64,000 nt of DNA from Fibrivirga algicola (GCF_011742925.1 NZ_WAEL01000004.1:248001-312000); one strand, 5' to 3'; numbered from the stretch's first letter, positions 26,301 through 35,824 are shown. Translations and numbers: made by a program. The notes: generated by a model from the sequence alone, not told the origin.

Positions 26301-27176
26301 TTAGAATCCACTCGCTTTGAGGGCAGTGAACAGTTTTTTGATTGGTTCGAGGCCGTTGGGGCCATTTTGAGCAAAATAATAGAACACCTCCACATCACCC
26401 CGGTGCATGGCTACGTTCATGTCGCCCGACTGAGATTTATGTTCAGCCTTTACCCAGTCAGCTACGATCTGGTAGCTATGCTTGCCGCCCTCGCCAAACG
26501 TATGCGACACATCGACCTCATACACGGGCGCGCTTGGCAACACCTTCGTTTCGGGATAACCGGGGAGTTCGCTGAACGAGAAAGTAGTGGCCCGGCTAAT
26601 AGTTCGTCCTCCCAATACAATGGGTTTTTTACCTGACATTCGTGCTACGGCGCGCAGGGCAAGCACCGTGGCAGCCTTGTGGTGAGCGTGCTGCTCAGCA
26701 GACGGTACCAGACACAGGATCAGATCGTACCGACCTTTTGCGAGTACCTCATCGAGCTGTTTTTCAACGAGATCTTTGTTCCATCGGCGTCCTCCCAGAT
26801 ACGGAGCCGGATCAGTGGAGTATACGTCATCGACCTGGTCGAAGAAATAGAAATTGGTAATACCCATAACCTCACCTGCTTTCATAAGTTCTTTCTTACG
26901 AATGGCCGGCAATACACGCCGCCCCACGGCCGTATCAAGCAGGTTCATGCCATAATATTTCGAGGCTACCATGCCGTTGTACCCGCCGGAAGCATCGGTC
27001 ACCAGCGCCAGATCGGCCGAACCGCCCAGTTCGCGGATGAGCTTGAAGACCGTTACCGGAAACATCGTTTCGTCGTCGGGGTGCGCCGTAACGATCAGCG
27101 TTTTAAGCGATTGCGCGTTTACCTGCGCGAATGATGCGACAATGAAAATAAACAATAAGCTACGAATCGATCGCAT
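26301..27176 (-). CDS. Secreted PIG-L family deacetylase
   Basis: 291 residues from the ATG at 27176. The upstream in-frame ATG (27209) is rejected because MRSIRSLLFIFIVASFAQVN then gives a normal signal peptide. Zinc-binding motif AHPDDE (about 29-34) and the second His pair in EQHAHHKAATVLAL (about 157-170) mark an LmbE/PIG-L N-deacetylase. Such enzymes remove acetyl from GlcNAc-type amino sugars; the extracellular substrate is unknown. An exact -7 element lies about 23 bp upstream. Confidence 0.87.
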   Translation of the reverse strand: MRSIRSLLFIFIVASFAQVNAQSLKTLIVTAHPDDETMFPVTVFKLIRELGGSADLALVTDASGGYNGMVASKYYGMNLLDTAVGRRVLPAIRKKELMKAGEVMGITNFYFFDQVDDVYSTDPAPYLGGRRWNKDLVEKQLDEVLAKGRYDLILCLVPSAEQHAHHKAATVLALRAVARMSGKKPIVLGGRTISRATTFSFSELPGYPETKVLPSAPVYEVDVSHTFGEGGKHSYQIVADWVKAEHKSQSGDMNVAMHRGDVEVFYYFAQNGPNGLEPIKKLFTALKASGF

Positions 27177-27198
27177 TATCCCGTTTTTGGTTGAAGAA

Positions 27199-27206
27199 CA
27201 AAGGTA
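27199..27206 (-). promoter_or_regulatory. -7 promoter element of the PIG-L gene
   Basis: TACCTTTG on the minus strand (27206-27199) matches TAnnTTTG exactly, about 23 bp before the start codon. A TTG lies upstream, but at 11 bp it is too close for an ideal -33 element, so only the -7 part is supported. Confidence 0.45.
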
Positions 27207-27331
27207 CACACCTTAACCAACTGCGAAGCGGGTTCCTTTATTATCAAGCGTATGGGCCAACCCACCCAGCGTCCCCAACAGGCTATGAAGGCAAGTCGTC
27301 AACGCCAGAGGCGGCCAAGCAAAGTGTACCT

Positions 27332-27943
27332 TTAGTACTGATACAAGTTGGCGACTTTTAACTGCTCCACAATCGCCTGTTTTCGAAATGGACCCTGTAG
27401 TTCGGCCGCTACGGCCTGCTGCCTCGCATTCACACTTTTGGTGCTCGCTACTCCGGACACCAGCCCAACCAAGGCACCAATCAGTCCAAACACAACTGCT
27501 TTATCGCCCGCCGAAAAAGAAAACCAGCCAGGTTCGTCACTTCCCTGCACAACCCCAACGATAGCTCCCAATCCTATACCAAGTAGCACTCCTTTTACCG
27601 CCGTGCCACGCCGGTGAATTGACAGCCGGCGGATGCCGCTATATGGAATTGTCTGCAACTGCAAACGCACCCTCAGTGAATCAATTGGTGGTAACGTGCC
27701 GTTATGCTCACTCAGTATCGCTTTCAGTTTGGCCTTCAGACCAGCAACGGAGGCTAGCACAACCGCTGAATCGGTCACCGCAAACAGAATACCCGATGCC
27801 GCTTTCGTGCCCCCGACCGGTCGAACTGTGGTCACGTACTGGCGAAGAGTTGCAAAATCCACGGAACCATTTACCAGTTGCACCTGCGCAGCACAACTGG
27901 CCGTTACCCCCACAGATAGGGCTATAATCGCGACGAGTTTCAT
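27332..27943 (-). CDS. Secreted hypothetical protein with C-terminal glycine-rich membrane helices
   Basis: 203 residues. A signal peptide (MKLVAIIALSVGVTASCAAQ) is followed by a domain with LQLQTIPYSGIRRLSIHRRG (about 93-112). Two Gly-rich hydrophobic helices (VKGVLLGIGLGAIVGVVQG and AVVFGLIGALVGLVSGVAS) come next, then a basic/polar tail. The pattern suits an envelope protein whose N-terminal part reads an enzyme-like beta domain. It begins 36 bp after the upstream TonB receptor and is probably its operon partner. Not assignable to a named family. Confidence 0.65.
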   Translation of the reverse strand: MKLVAIIALSVGVTASCAAQVQLVNGSVDFATLRQYVTTVRPVGGTKAASGILFAVTDSAVVLASVAGLKAKLKAILSEHNGTLPPIDSLRVRLQLQTIPYSGIRRLSIHRRGTAVKGVLLGIGLGAIVGVVQGSDEPGWFSFSAGDKAVVFGLIGALVGLVSGVASTKSVNARQQAVAAELQGPFRKQAIVEQLKVANLYQY

Positions 27944-27979
27944 ACGAATTATCGTTAGAGTGAGTTACCGAATGCCCTG

Positions 27980-30430
27980 TCAAAAATTGACTCTGTAATA
28001 GAAGATTGGCAAGAACCCGAGTTGGTATTCCTGCTTCACAAACGTGCCGTTGGGTTGCGGGGCGTAGCTTAGCGAGAGCAGATTCTGAATGGCCAGCACA
28101 TTGACCAGATCGAAGGCAATGGTGTGGGTCAGGCGCTTCCGGTTGATTTTGTAATCCAGTTTAACATCGAACCGGCGGTAAGGCGCAAACTGAACCGAGT
28201 TGCGGGTATCACTCGCATACACGATCTCCTGGTTTTGGCGCGATGCCGTTTCATTCACCGGCCCGTACCACCGCCCGCCCGTTGTGGTAAACTTCGCGCC
28301 CAGGCTCAGACTGGAACGTGTAAACTGAATCTCTTTGGCAACCAGTACATTAAACGCGTACTTTCCGTTGAAATCCGTATTCCGCCACACGTCGTCGGAG
28401 CCTTTGTACCTGGCATCGAAAAGTGAGCCTGTGATTAGGAAATAATAACTGTTGCTGAAAAATTTTTCCAACGTCAACTCGGCCCCATAGTTGCGCCCCT
28501 CCCCCGTGTTGACCAGCGGACCAGGAAAAATTCGGGAGAACGCCGCTCCGGTATTTACCATTGAAAACGACGACCGAATTCGCTCGACAGGTACGTTGGT
28601 CAACTGCTGGTAATACGTTTCCAGCAACAGCCGTATATTTCTACCAATCAGCCGGTTGTAACTCGCCACGTAATGCCAGCTCTTCGTTAAGCCCACCGCT
28701 CGGTTCTCTTCCAGCAAGGGAGTTGGAAACTTGGAGGAGGTGTAGTCTGGTGTTTTGAAAAAATAGGTATACGTCGGCTGCATCTGACTGTGCAAGCCAA
28801 CAGCTACGCTTACTTTCTGGCGATTTGGCAAGTCGTAGCTCAGGCCAAGCCGAGGTTCAATTGGCGAAACGCTGGCGGTGTTCAGGGTGAGCACCAGGGC
28901 ATTTAGCCCGGCCGTCAGGGTAAGGTTATCGGTCAGGCGGCTGCGGTAACTAATATAGGGCTGAATCAGCGCAAACGTTTCATCGGCATTCCAGCGACTG
29001 CGCCAGCGGGTGAATCGGGTAGCCGTCGGGGTCTCCAGCGTGCGCACACTGTCGTACGCGACGAACCGGATCAGGTCGGCATTAATACCAATTTTCAGGG
29101 TACTACGGGCGCTCAGCTTATGGTTAACTACCGATGAAAGCGTGTACCGCGTCTCCCGGAACTGATAATCGAGTGTGGGCCGTAGCGAATCGATCACAAA
29201 CCTGTTTGACTGCACGAGCGGATTTCCGGCAGCGTCTTTCCGCAGAAACAGGTAATTGTCGCGGGCTGCCTGTGAGTTGCCCGATACCGAGAGGGTAGTT
29301 TTCCAGAACGTTTGCCGGCTCACCGGACGTGTGTAGGTCAGGCCTGCCACACCCATCCGCGAGGTGAAGTACTGGTCGCGGTCATTCTGACCAAAAATAT
29401 TGCGATCATCGGCTTTCTGCTCGCTGATCAGAATATCTACAGTGCTGGTTCCACCCAATGCCCAAAGCGCAATACTTCCGGCCGGTGCCCCGTCGCGGTT
29501 TTTCAGCGGAAAATTCAGCCGAAAGAAAGCATCCTGATAGGCCGGAATGGCCTGTGTACCGATGTCGAGCCCCAGTTTGTTGAATAACCCCAGATTAGCG
29601 TACCGAAAAGAAGCCATGTACGACGATCCCGACTGGCGTGACAAGGGACCTTCGACCATGGCCTCTGTGCCGAGAAAGCCAAATTGAATTGTTTTTTCAT
29701 GCCGCTCATTATTCCCGTTCCGTAGTTTCAGATCGAACACACCAGCCACAGTGTTGCCGAATTCAGCCGGAAAAGCCCCCGTGAAAAAATCGGAGTTGGC
29801 TAAATAGCGGTTGTTGATGATGCTCACCGGCCCGCCCGACGTACCGGCAATGGCGAAGTGGTTGGGATTGGGAATGCTGACCCCTTCCAGCCGCCAGAGT
29901 ACGCCCTGCGGCGAATTGCCACGAATCACAATGTCATTTCGGGAATCGTCAGCCCCCTGCACTCCCGCAAAGTTCGACGCCATGCGGGCGGGTTCGCCCC
30001 TACTGCCAGCGTATCGGTCGGCTTCATCGACGGTGAACTGCCGGGCAGACACCACCGCCATATCATTACGAGCCTCACCCGTCCGCTGAGCTTTGACGGT
30101 AACGGTTCCCAATTGACGGATGCTTTCTTCCAGTTCAACGTCAAGGATCGTTTCGCGCCCGGCATCGACAATGATGTTATTGAGCAATACCTCTTTATAG
30201 CCTACCAGCGCCACACGAACGGTACGACGTCCCACAGGTACGTTCGTGATCCGGTACGCACCCAGCGTGTCGGAGAGGTTGCCCAGCGCGACATCGACAA
30301 CCTGAACGGTAGCCCCCACCAACGCGTATTTCGACTCTTTGTCGACGACCCGGCCCCGAATAGTTTGGCTGAGTTGAGCCTGGCTATACAGTGGTAGCAA
30401 CAGACAGAGAAGGAGGAGACGTACCGGCAT
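27980..30430 (-). CDS. TonB-dependent receptor with carboxypeptidase-like N-terminal domain
   Basis: 816 residues. Signal peptide (about 1-18), regulatory-like domain (GRVVDKESKYALVGATVQVV, about 26-110), plug (RGEPARMASNFAGVQGADDS, then VIRGNSPQGVLWRLEGVSIP, about 145-240) and a large barrel ending FLPIFYYRVNF with a terminal Phe. There is no classical TonB box after the signal peptide. The plug type (GNSPQG, then the AEFGN segment) belongs to stand-alone receptors rather than SusC proteins, and no SusD gene is near. Ligand unknown. Its position next to amylase and phosphorylase genes suggests, but does not show, glucan import. Confidence 0.9.
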   Translation of the reverse strand: MPVRLLLLCLLLPLYSQAQLSQTIRGRVVDKESKYALVGATVQVVDVALGNLSDTLGAYRITNVPVGRRTVRVALVGYKEVLLNNIIVDAGRETILDVELEESIRQLGTVTVKAQRTGEARNDMAVVSARQFTVDEADRYAGSRGEPARMASNFAGVQGADDSRNDIVIRGNSPQGVLWRLEGVSIPNPNHFAIAGTSGGPVSIINNRYLANSDFFTGAFPAEFGNTVAGVFDLKLRNGNNERHEKTIQFGFLGTEAMVEGPLSRQSGSSYMASFRYANLGLFNKLGLDIGTQAIPAYQDAFFRLNFPLKNRDGAPAGSIALWALGGTSTVDILISEQKADDRNIFGQNDRDQYFTSRMGVAGLTYTRPVSRQTFWKTTLSVSGNSQAARDNYLFLRKDAAGNPLVQSNRFVIDSLRPTLDYQFRETRYTLSSVVNHKLSARSTLKIGINADLIRFVAYDSVRTLETPTATRFTRWRSRWNADETFALIQPYISYRSRLTDNLTLTAGLNALVLTLNTASVSPIEPRLGLSYDLPNRQKVSVAVGLHSQMQPTYTYFFKTPDYTSSKFPTPLLEENRAVGLTKSWHYVASYNRLIGRNIRLLLETYYQQLTNVPVERIRSSFSMVNTGAAFSRIFPGPLVNTGEGRNYGAELTLEKFFSNSYYFLITGSLFDARYKGSDDVWRNTDFNGKYAFNVLVAKEIQFTRSSLSLGAKFTTTGGRWYGPVNETASRQNQEIVYASDTRNSVQFAPYRRFDVKLDYKINRKRLTHTIAFDLVNVLAIQNLLSLSYAPQPNGTFVKQEYQLGFLPIFYYRVNF

Positions 30431-30848
30431 GGTGCATGGCTAAATTCTGGATCGAAGTTGACCAAAAAGACAGGCGGTAAGTACGGAAAACCTTTGCAGG
30501 TTACCAGCCATAGTTTACTAACCGTGCCAGACCACAACAAACAGATCGGTCGGTCTATAGCGACAGCTCAATACCATATTGATATTGTTGAGCCGTCGCT
30601 ATAGACTGACCGATCACATCCTACTTTCTCGCTTACCTCGCTTCGGGGAAAAGGCCACCCCCTATCACGCTGGCACAACAGGAATTAGCTTATCGTTGCG
30701 CTATGCCCTACCAATGTGTCCACTATGGACGCTGCTACGGTACTACGTGGTTGTACTTGTGCCGAACGTGCCATGATCTACCCCTGCGTGATGCGTCGTG
30801 GTAATTGGCCGTCAGCCACTTCATGGTCATTCCACACGCAACAGGCTG
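30431..30848. other. 418-bp intergenic region with a long hairpin, no gene
   Basis: This gap between the TonB receptor and the GH13 gene (both minus strand) holds one large inverted repeat (30544-30615). No credible gene is seen: the open frames present lack coding character and overlap the hairpin. No exact TAnnTTTG element was found for the receptor gene. Confidence 0.6.
30544..30615. repeat. Long imperfect inverted repeat
   Basis: Arms of about 28 bp, 30544-30571 and 30588-30615, pair with two mismatches around a 16-nt loop. The arm begins GATCGGTCGGTCTATAGCG. Its length is four 7-nt units but no clear unit repeat or GYGCTGC core is present, so membership of the heptad family is doubtful. 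No T-run follows. Confidence 0.75.
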
Positions 30849-32729
30849 CTATTTTAGCTGGGTACGTTGTAGTTCCAGTACAAGCGCGGTTTTGGCGGGC
30901 AGATTAACCGTTTTCAGGTCGCTGATCACCTCGCCGGTCAGCACATTTTTTGCGCTGTAGAAGCCACTGACACGTTCCTGAAAACGCACCATGTCCAGCG
31001 CAACAGGCTTGTCGGTCTGGTTGGTGGCCACCATCACCGTGGCGTTGTCGTTGTAGCGGAAGTACACATACGTACCGTTCTGCGGCAGGTACTGCATCAG
31101 CTTACCCGAGTGTAGGGCCGGCGTATTTTTCCGGTACGTAGCCAGCTTTTTCACGAACTCGAACGCGTCATTCTCCGCCTTGTTGCGACCCGCAGCGGTA
31201 AATTTATTCTCCTTATCGCCCGGGAAACCGCCGGGGAAATCGCGACGTACCTCGGCATCTGATGGGTTCTTGAAGTTTTTCATCAGAATCTCGGTGCCAT
31301 AGTACAGATGTGGAATCCCCCGCGTGGTGAGCAGCCAGGTCAGGCCCATTTTGTAGCTGTTGATGTCTTCTTTCACCACCGACAGAAAGCGGTCGGTATC
31401 GTGGTTATCGAGAAACGTAACCAGCTTCATCGGGTCTTCATACACGGCATCCTGCGCCAGTGCCTGCTGCACACGGTTAGCGCCACTATCCCAGCCTTCG
31501 CCTTCATTCAGGGCAGCGTTGATGGCCGAATACAGCACAAAATCCAACCCGCCCGTTTGGTTCGATTTGAACGGGAAATTGATTCTGTTCTTCGTGTAAT
31601 ACGCCTGATCGACAGTGTTGTTGACCCACGACTCACCGAAGGTGTACATGTTCGGATACTCGGCCTGCAGGGCGGCGTTACAGCGGTTCATAAATGCCTG
31701 ATCGTTGTACATATACGTATCGATCCGCCAGGCATCGACGCCAAATTCCTCGGTACTCCAGACTGCGTTCTGAATCAGGTAGTTTGCCACAAATGGGTTG
31801 CTTTGGTTCAGATCGGGCAGGAAGGGAACAAACCAGCCGTTGAGCGTCACTTTCCGGTCGATAGCCGACGAATGGGGGTCGGTGATGGGTTGGTATTTAT
31901 ACGACGTGTTGGTATAAGTGGGCCACTCATGCAGCCAGTTTTTCATGGGCATATCGGTCAGGAACCAGTGGTTGATCCCCACATGGTTATACACCGCATC
32001 CTGAACCACCCGCATGCCCATGTCGTGCAGTTTCCGGTTCAGCGCCTTGTATTCGTCGTTGGTCCCCAGCCGCTTGTCTACGTTGTAATGATCGGTGAAC
32101 CCGTAGCCGTGGTACGCCGAGCGCATCACGCCGCCTTCGTTCGTCTGAGGTTGATTGTTTTCAACTACGGGCGTCATCCAGAGGGCCGTTACGCCTAGTT
32201 CTTTCAGGTAATCGAGGTGATTGCCTACGCCTTTCAGATCGCCGCCATGCCGTAAGAAAGGGTTCGACCGGTCTGAATCTTTGTCGGCCATATCGGCAAA
32301 TTTATCGTTGGCCGGATCGGCTCCACTGAACCGGTCGGGCATAAGCAGGTAGATAAAATCGGCCGACGTAAGCCCCTGCCCTTTGGGTTGGTTGTCACGG
32401 GCTTTCAATTCGTAGGCACGAGTGATGGTCTGGCTGCCGCTTTTTCCAACGATCTGAACGGTCCCCGGCTTCGTCCCCGCGGCAATGCTCAGGTCAAGAA
32501 ACGCGTAATTTTTATTCTCGACTGTATGGCTCTTCACAAGCTTGACGCCGGGATATTTGATCGAGTACGTCAGCGACCCGGCGTTAGGGCCATAAACGAG
32601 CAGTTGCAAGTTGGGGTTTTTCATACCCACCCACCAGTTGGTCGGGTCAACACGCTGAATTTGTGGCGTCTGAGCCGCCGCCAGCCCACACCAGAATAGA
32701 ATTATTAGAAGGAAAAATGGCTTTTTCAT
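30849..32729 (-). CDS. Secreted GH13 alpha-amylase (neopullulanase/SusA-like)
   Basis: 626 residues from the ATG at 32729. The in-frame ATG at 32801 is rejected because it lies beyond a hairpin and the later start gives the signal peptide MKKPFFLLIILFWCGLAAAQ. An N-terminal Ig-like cyclomaltodextrinase_N domain comes first (PTNWWVGMKNPNLQLLVYGP). The GH13 barrel then carries the nucleophile Asp in DAWRIDTYMYND, the acid Glu in FGESWVNN and the transition-state Asp in FLDNHDTDRF. Substrates are starch, pullulan or cyclodextrin. It feeds oligosaccharides to the GH65 phosphorylase further along the strand. Confidence 0.92.
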   Translation of the reverse strand: MKKPFFLLIILFWCGLAAAQTPQIQRVDPTNWWVGMKNPNLQLLVYGPNAGSLTYSIKYPGVKLVKSHTVENKNYAFLDLSIAAGTKPGTVQIVGKSGSQTITRAYELKARDNQPKGQGLTSADFIYLLMPDRFSGADPANDKFADMADKDSDRSNPFLRHGGDLKGVGNHLDYLKELGVTALWMTPVVENNQPQTNEGGVMRSAYHGYGFTDHYNVDKRLGTNDEYKALNRKLHDMGMRVVQDAVYNHVGINHWFLTDMPMKNWLHEWPTYTNTSYKYQPITDPHSSAIDRKVTLNGWFVPFLPDLNQSNPFVANYLIQNAVWSTEEFGVDAWRIDTYMYNDQAFMNRCNAALQAEYPNMYTFGESWVNNTVDQAYYTKNRINFPFKSNQTGGLDFVLYSAINAALNEGEGWDSGANRVQQALAQDAVYEDPMKLVTFLDNHDTDRFLSVVKEDINSYKMGLTWLLTTRGIPHLYYGTEILMKNFKNPSDAEVRRDFPGGFPGDKENKFTAAGRNKAENDAFEFVKKLATYRKNTPALHSGKLMQYLPQNGTYVYFRYNDNATVMVATNQTDKPVALDMVRFQERVSGFYSAKNVLTGEVISDLKTVNLPAKTALVLELQRTQLK

Positions 32730-32732
32730 TCC

Positions 32733-32740
32733 CAAAAATA
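32733..32740 (-). promoter_or_regulatory. -7-like element directly before the GH13 start codon
   Basis: TATTTTTG on the minus strand (32740-32733) fits TAnnTTTG exactly and ends only 3 bp before the ATG. If used, the transcript would be leaderless or nearly so. No TTG lies at the expected -33 distance, so chance in AT-rich DNA is possible. Confidence 0.3.
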
Positions 32741-32779
32741 CACTATTCTTAGCGTTCGTATTACTGGCCTGTCCAGAAT

Positions 32780-32844
32780 ATAGCAGGCCCACCAGCCCCA
32801 CTCTGACCTTACCGGTCGATAAGAAGCGCTGGTGGGCCTGCTAT
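32780..32844. repeat. Perfect 17-bp inverted repeat
   Basis: Arms ATAGCAGGCCCACCAGC (32780-32796) and its exact complement (32828-32844), loop 31 nt. It lies between the nirD stop and the GH13 start on the minus strand, so it sits at the end of the nirBD unit. No T-run. Confidence 0.78.
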
Positions 32845-32857
32845 CCAAAGCGCCTGT

Positions 32858-33208
32858 TTAGGCGTCGATTCCAACATACACCCAGCCACCGTCTACGCGC
32901 ACCGGGTATGTGTTGATCTGGTAGGCTTCGTCGTTGAGGCAGTTCCCCGTTTCGAGCGAAAACGTCTTTTTATGAAACGGACAGGCTACTTTGGGTTCGT
33001 CCTGCTCCGACCCGATCATGCCCCGCGCCAAGGCCATCTGCTGGCGGTGCGGACATTGGTTATCGGTCGCATACCAGGTTGCCCGCCGGGCAAAATTGAA
33101 CACGGCGATCTGGCGTCCTTCCAGCAATACACAACCGCCACCGTCGACAGGAATATCGCTGGTGGCACAGGCCCGATGCCAGGTAATTGAGGTTTCTGTG
33201 ATAGTCAT
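32858..33208 (-). CDS. nirD: Nitrite reductase (NADH) small subunit
   Basis: 116 residues, a Rieske-type domain. Ligands are Cys52 and His54 (NQCPHRQQMALARG) and Cys76 and His79 (VACPFHKKTF), the C-x-H...C-x2-H set of a Rieske [2Fe-2S] site. Assimilatory NirD proteins often lack the full set, so the retained ligands are worth noting. It follows nirB on the minus strand after an 84-bp gap that carries a half heptad element. The partner is NirB in the cytosol. Confidence 0.92.
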   Translation of the reverse strand: MTITETSITWHRACATSDIPVDGGGCVLLEGRQIAVFNFARRATWYATDNQCPHRQQMALARGMIGSEQDEPKVACPFHKKTFSLETGNCLNDEAYQINTYPVRVDGGWVYVGIDA

Positions 33209-33241
33209 CGTATATCAGAATTTTCAGGTTGTATGTTTTCG

Positions 33242-33274
33242 GAGTTTGGCGTTTACGGTTTGACGGTGCGCTGG
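33242..33274 (+). repeat. Half (single-arm) heptad element between nirB and nirD
   Basis: Three 7-nt units GAGTTTG, GCGTTTA, CGGTTTG (33242-33262) are followed by ACGGTGCGCTGG, the same unit-plus-core layout as one arm of the complete hairpins, but no complementary arm follows. Confidence 0.6.
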
Positions 33275-33292
33275 CGTATACCCCCGACCCAC

Positions 33293-35812
33293 TCAGAGCC
33301 AGTTTTTTGCCTGAATCTGGTCTCGCATGGGTTCGAAGGCGACCGAGGGGTCTTTCTCAGCAGGTGCATTCACGAAGTGGGCAAACCGTTTCCGGAGTTC
33401 GGGTTTGTCAACGACTTCTTTCCATTCGCAGGCATAGGCATCGACCAGCGACTGCATCTCTGCTTCCAGTTCCCCGGCAATACCCAGCACATCGTCGACC
33501 ACCACGGCTTTCAGGTACGTCATGCCACCTTCCATTTTGTTGAGCCAGGTGGCCGTACGCATCAGCGGGTCGGCGGTGCGGATGTAGAACATCAAAAACC
33601 GGTCGATCAGGCGAAGGCAGGTTTCCTTGTCGACGTCGGTCGCCAGCAGTTGGGCATGCTGTGGTTTGGCCCCGCCATTACCGCAGACATAGAGGTTCCA
33701 GCCTTTTTCGGTGGCAATAATGCCAAAGTCTTTACTCTGGGCTTCGGCACATTCGCGAATGCACCCCGACACGCCCGATTTTAGCTTATGCGGCGACCGA
33801 AGCCCTTTGTAACGCTCTTCTACCTCGATGGCAAACGACACGGAGTCCTGCACACCGAACCGGCACCAGGTCGATCCCACGCAGCTTTTTACCGTGCGCA
33901 GCGATTTGCCGTAGGCATGTCCACTCTCGAAACCTGCGGCAATCAGTTCTTCCCAGATGGCCGGCAGGTCACTCACGTGAGCACCAAACATATCGATTCG
34001 CTGACCACCCGTGATCTTGGTATAGAGGCCGTATTTCTGCGCCACCTGCCCAATCACGATCAGCTTCTGAGGCGTGATCTCGCCCCCGGCAATGCGCGGC
34101 ACCACCGAATAGGTACCGCCTTTCTGGATATTGGCCAAGAAGCGGTCGTTTGAATCCTGAACGGTAGCGCGGTCTTTTTCGAGGATGTTTTCGTTCCATA
34201 AGCTGGCCAGTACACTGGCTACAACGGGCTTACACACCTCACAGCCATCGCCCCGGCCAAACTGGTCGAGTACGGCACCGTAGGTACGTAGCCCATTCAT
34301 TTTCACCAGATCGAGCATCTCCTGACGCGAGAAGTCGAAGTGTTCGCAGATGACATTGCGCACGTACTGTCCCTGCTGTTTCAGCACGCCCTGCAGCAGG
34401 TCTTTCACCAGCGGCGTACAGCCCCCGCAACCCGTACAGGCTTTGGTTGCCTTCTTAAGGGCATCAACGGATGTATGCCCATTTTCGGTAATCTCATGGC
34501 AGATCGCGGCTTTTGTTACGGCCTCGCACGAACAGATCAGTGCCTCGTCGGGCAGGCTCATTACGCCCGCACCTTCCAGCTCACCCCCGCCACGATTGCC
34601 AAGAATCAGGTCTTCAGGGTCGGGCGGCAACACGGTCTTGTTCTTGCAAATCTGGAGTAGCATGTTGTAGTCGGCGGCGTCGCCCACCAGAATACCGCCC
34701 AGTAATTCGCGCCCATCAGCCGATACGTTGATCCGTTTGTAGATGCCCTTGGCCCGGTTCTCGTACTGAATGGAACGAGCCGGAGTCTCTGCGAACGCAT
34801 CGCCGAAACTGGCTACGTCGACGCCGATCAGCTTTAGCTTCGTCGACATATCGTACGGGTTGAACGTGCGGGGCGTACCGAGCAACTGATCCACCACGAC
34901 CGCCGCCATTTCGTAGGCCGGGGCCACCAGCCCATAGATCATGGAATGGACCAGCGCACATTCGCCAATGGCAAAAATGGTTGGGTCGGCCGTTTGCAGG
35001 TACTCGTTCACTACTATACCGCCGCGTGGATGCGTGTCCAGACCAACTACTTTGGCCAGTTCATCGCGGGGGCGTATACCCGCCGATACGATCAGCATTT
35101 CAACATCCAGGCGCGACCCATCGGCAAAGAGCAGGCCATCCATTTTATCGCCACCCGTGATTTCCTGTGTGTTTTTGCCAAGGTGAATCTGGAGGCCCAT
35201 CTCTTCCAGCTTTTGCTGGAGTACCGACGAACCAGCCGCATCGACCTGCCGGGGCATCAGGCGTGGGGCGAACTCAATAACGTGAGCTTCCTGCGGACCC
35301 AGATCAAGTAAGGCACCGGCCGCCTCCAGACCCAATAACCCTCCCCCCATGACGGCCCCTTTCGTAACCCGCCGGGCATAATCACGGATCAGGTCAAGGT
35401 CTTCGAGCGTGCGGTACACAAAAACGCCGTCTTTCTCCATGCCCGGAATTGGCGGAACAAACGCCCCCGACCCTGTAGCAAACACCAGATAATCGTAAGG
35501 AACGACCTCGCCGTGGTGCGAACGCACAACCTTCTGGTCGCGATCAACATCGACAACGGGGTCTGACAGATGCAGGCGAATACCCTGTTCAGCATACCAA
35601 CTAAGGGGAGCAAGCGCCAGATCCGCAGCTGACTTGCCAGCGAAATAGCCGCTGAGGTGAACCCGGTCGTAAGCGGCGCGGGGCTCTTCCCCAAAAACTG
35701 TAATTGAAAAGGCGTCATTGGGCTGACGTTTGGCTACTAGCTTCTCGCAAAACTTGTAGCCCGCCATGCCGTTGCCAATTACGACGACCCGGATCAATGT
35801 ACCTTTCTTCAT
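33293..35812 (-). CDS. nirB: Nitrite reductase (NADH) large subunit
   Basis: 839 residues, typical NirB length. The N-terminal FAD/NAD-binding region has VVVIGNGMAGYKFCEKLVAK and a second GxGxxG (VMGGGLLGLEAAGALLDLG). Two BFD-like [2Fe-2S] domains are present: ICSCEAVTKAAIC...CTGCGGCTP (about 425-475) and DGCEVCKPVVASVLASL. The C-terminal sirohaem/[4Fe-4S] domain carries KSCVGSTWCRFGVQ (C-x5-C) and SGVSGCIRECAEAQ (C-x3-C). Reaction: nitrite to ammonium with NADH in the cytosol. It is divergent from cobA across a 260-bp region with a -7 element and an ACTGAGTAA repeat. Confidence 0.95.
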   Translation of the reverse strand: MKKGTLIRVVVIGNGMAGYKFCEKLVAKRQPNDAFSITVFGEEPRAAYDRVHLSGYFAGKSAADLALAPLSWYAEQGIRLHLSDPVVDVDRDQKVVRSHHGEVVPYDYLVFATGSGAFVPPIPGMEKDGVFVYRTLEDLDLIRDYARRVTKGAVMGGGLLGLEAAGALLDLGPQEAHVIEFAPRLMPRQVDAAGSSVLQQKLEEMGLQIHLGKNTQEITGGDKMDGLLFADGSRLDVEMLIVSAGIRPRDELAKVVGLDTHPRGGIVVNEYLQTADPTIFAIGECALVHSMIYGLVAPAYEMAAVVVDQLLGTPRTFNPYDMSTKLKLIGVDVASFGDAFAETPARSIQYENRAKGIYKRINVSADGRELLGGILVGDAADYNMLLQICKNKTVLPPDPEDLILGNRGGGELEGAGVMSLPDEALICSCEAVTKAAICHEITENGHTSVDALKKATKACTGCGGCTPLVKDLLQGVLKQQGQYVRNVICEHFDFSRQEMLDLVKMNGLRTYGAVLDQFGRGDGCEVCKPVVASVLASLWNENILEKDRATVQDSNDRFLANIQKGGTYSVVPRIAGGEITPQKLIVIGQVAQKYGLYTKITGGQRIDMFGAHVSDLPAIWEELIAAGFESGHAYGKSLRTVKSCVGSTWCRFGVQDSVSFAIEVEERYKGLRSPHKLKSGVSGCIRECAEAQSKDFGIIATEKGWNLYVCGNGGAKPQHAQLLATDVDKETCLRLIDRFLMFYIRTADPLMRTATWLNKMEGGMTYLKAVVVDDVLGIAGELEAEMQSLVDAYACEWKEVVDKPELRKRFAHFVNAPAEKDPSVAFEPMRDQIQAKNWL

Positions 35813-35824
35813 AGTAAGTGGTTT

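Noticed and set aside
30579-30776. Short open frame on the plus strand
   Set aside because: Starts inside the loop of the hairpin at 30544-30615, with unusual composition; no promoter or neighbour logic.
31308-32198. Open frame of 296 codons on the plus strand
   Set aside because: Antisense to the GH13 enzyme with intact catalytic residues; the product has no recognisable features.
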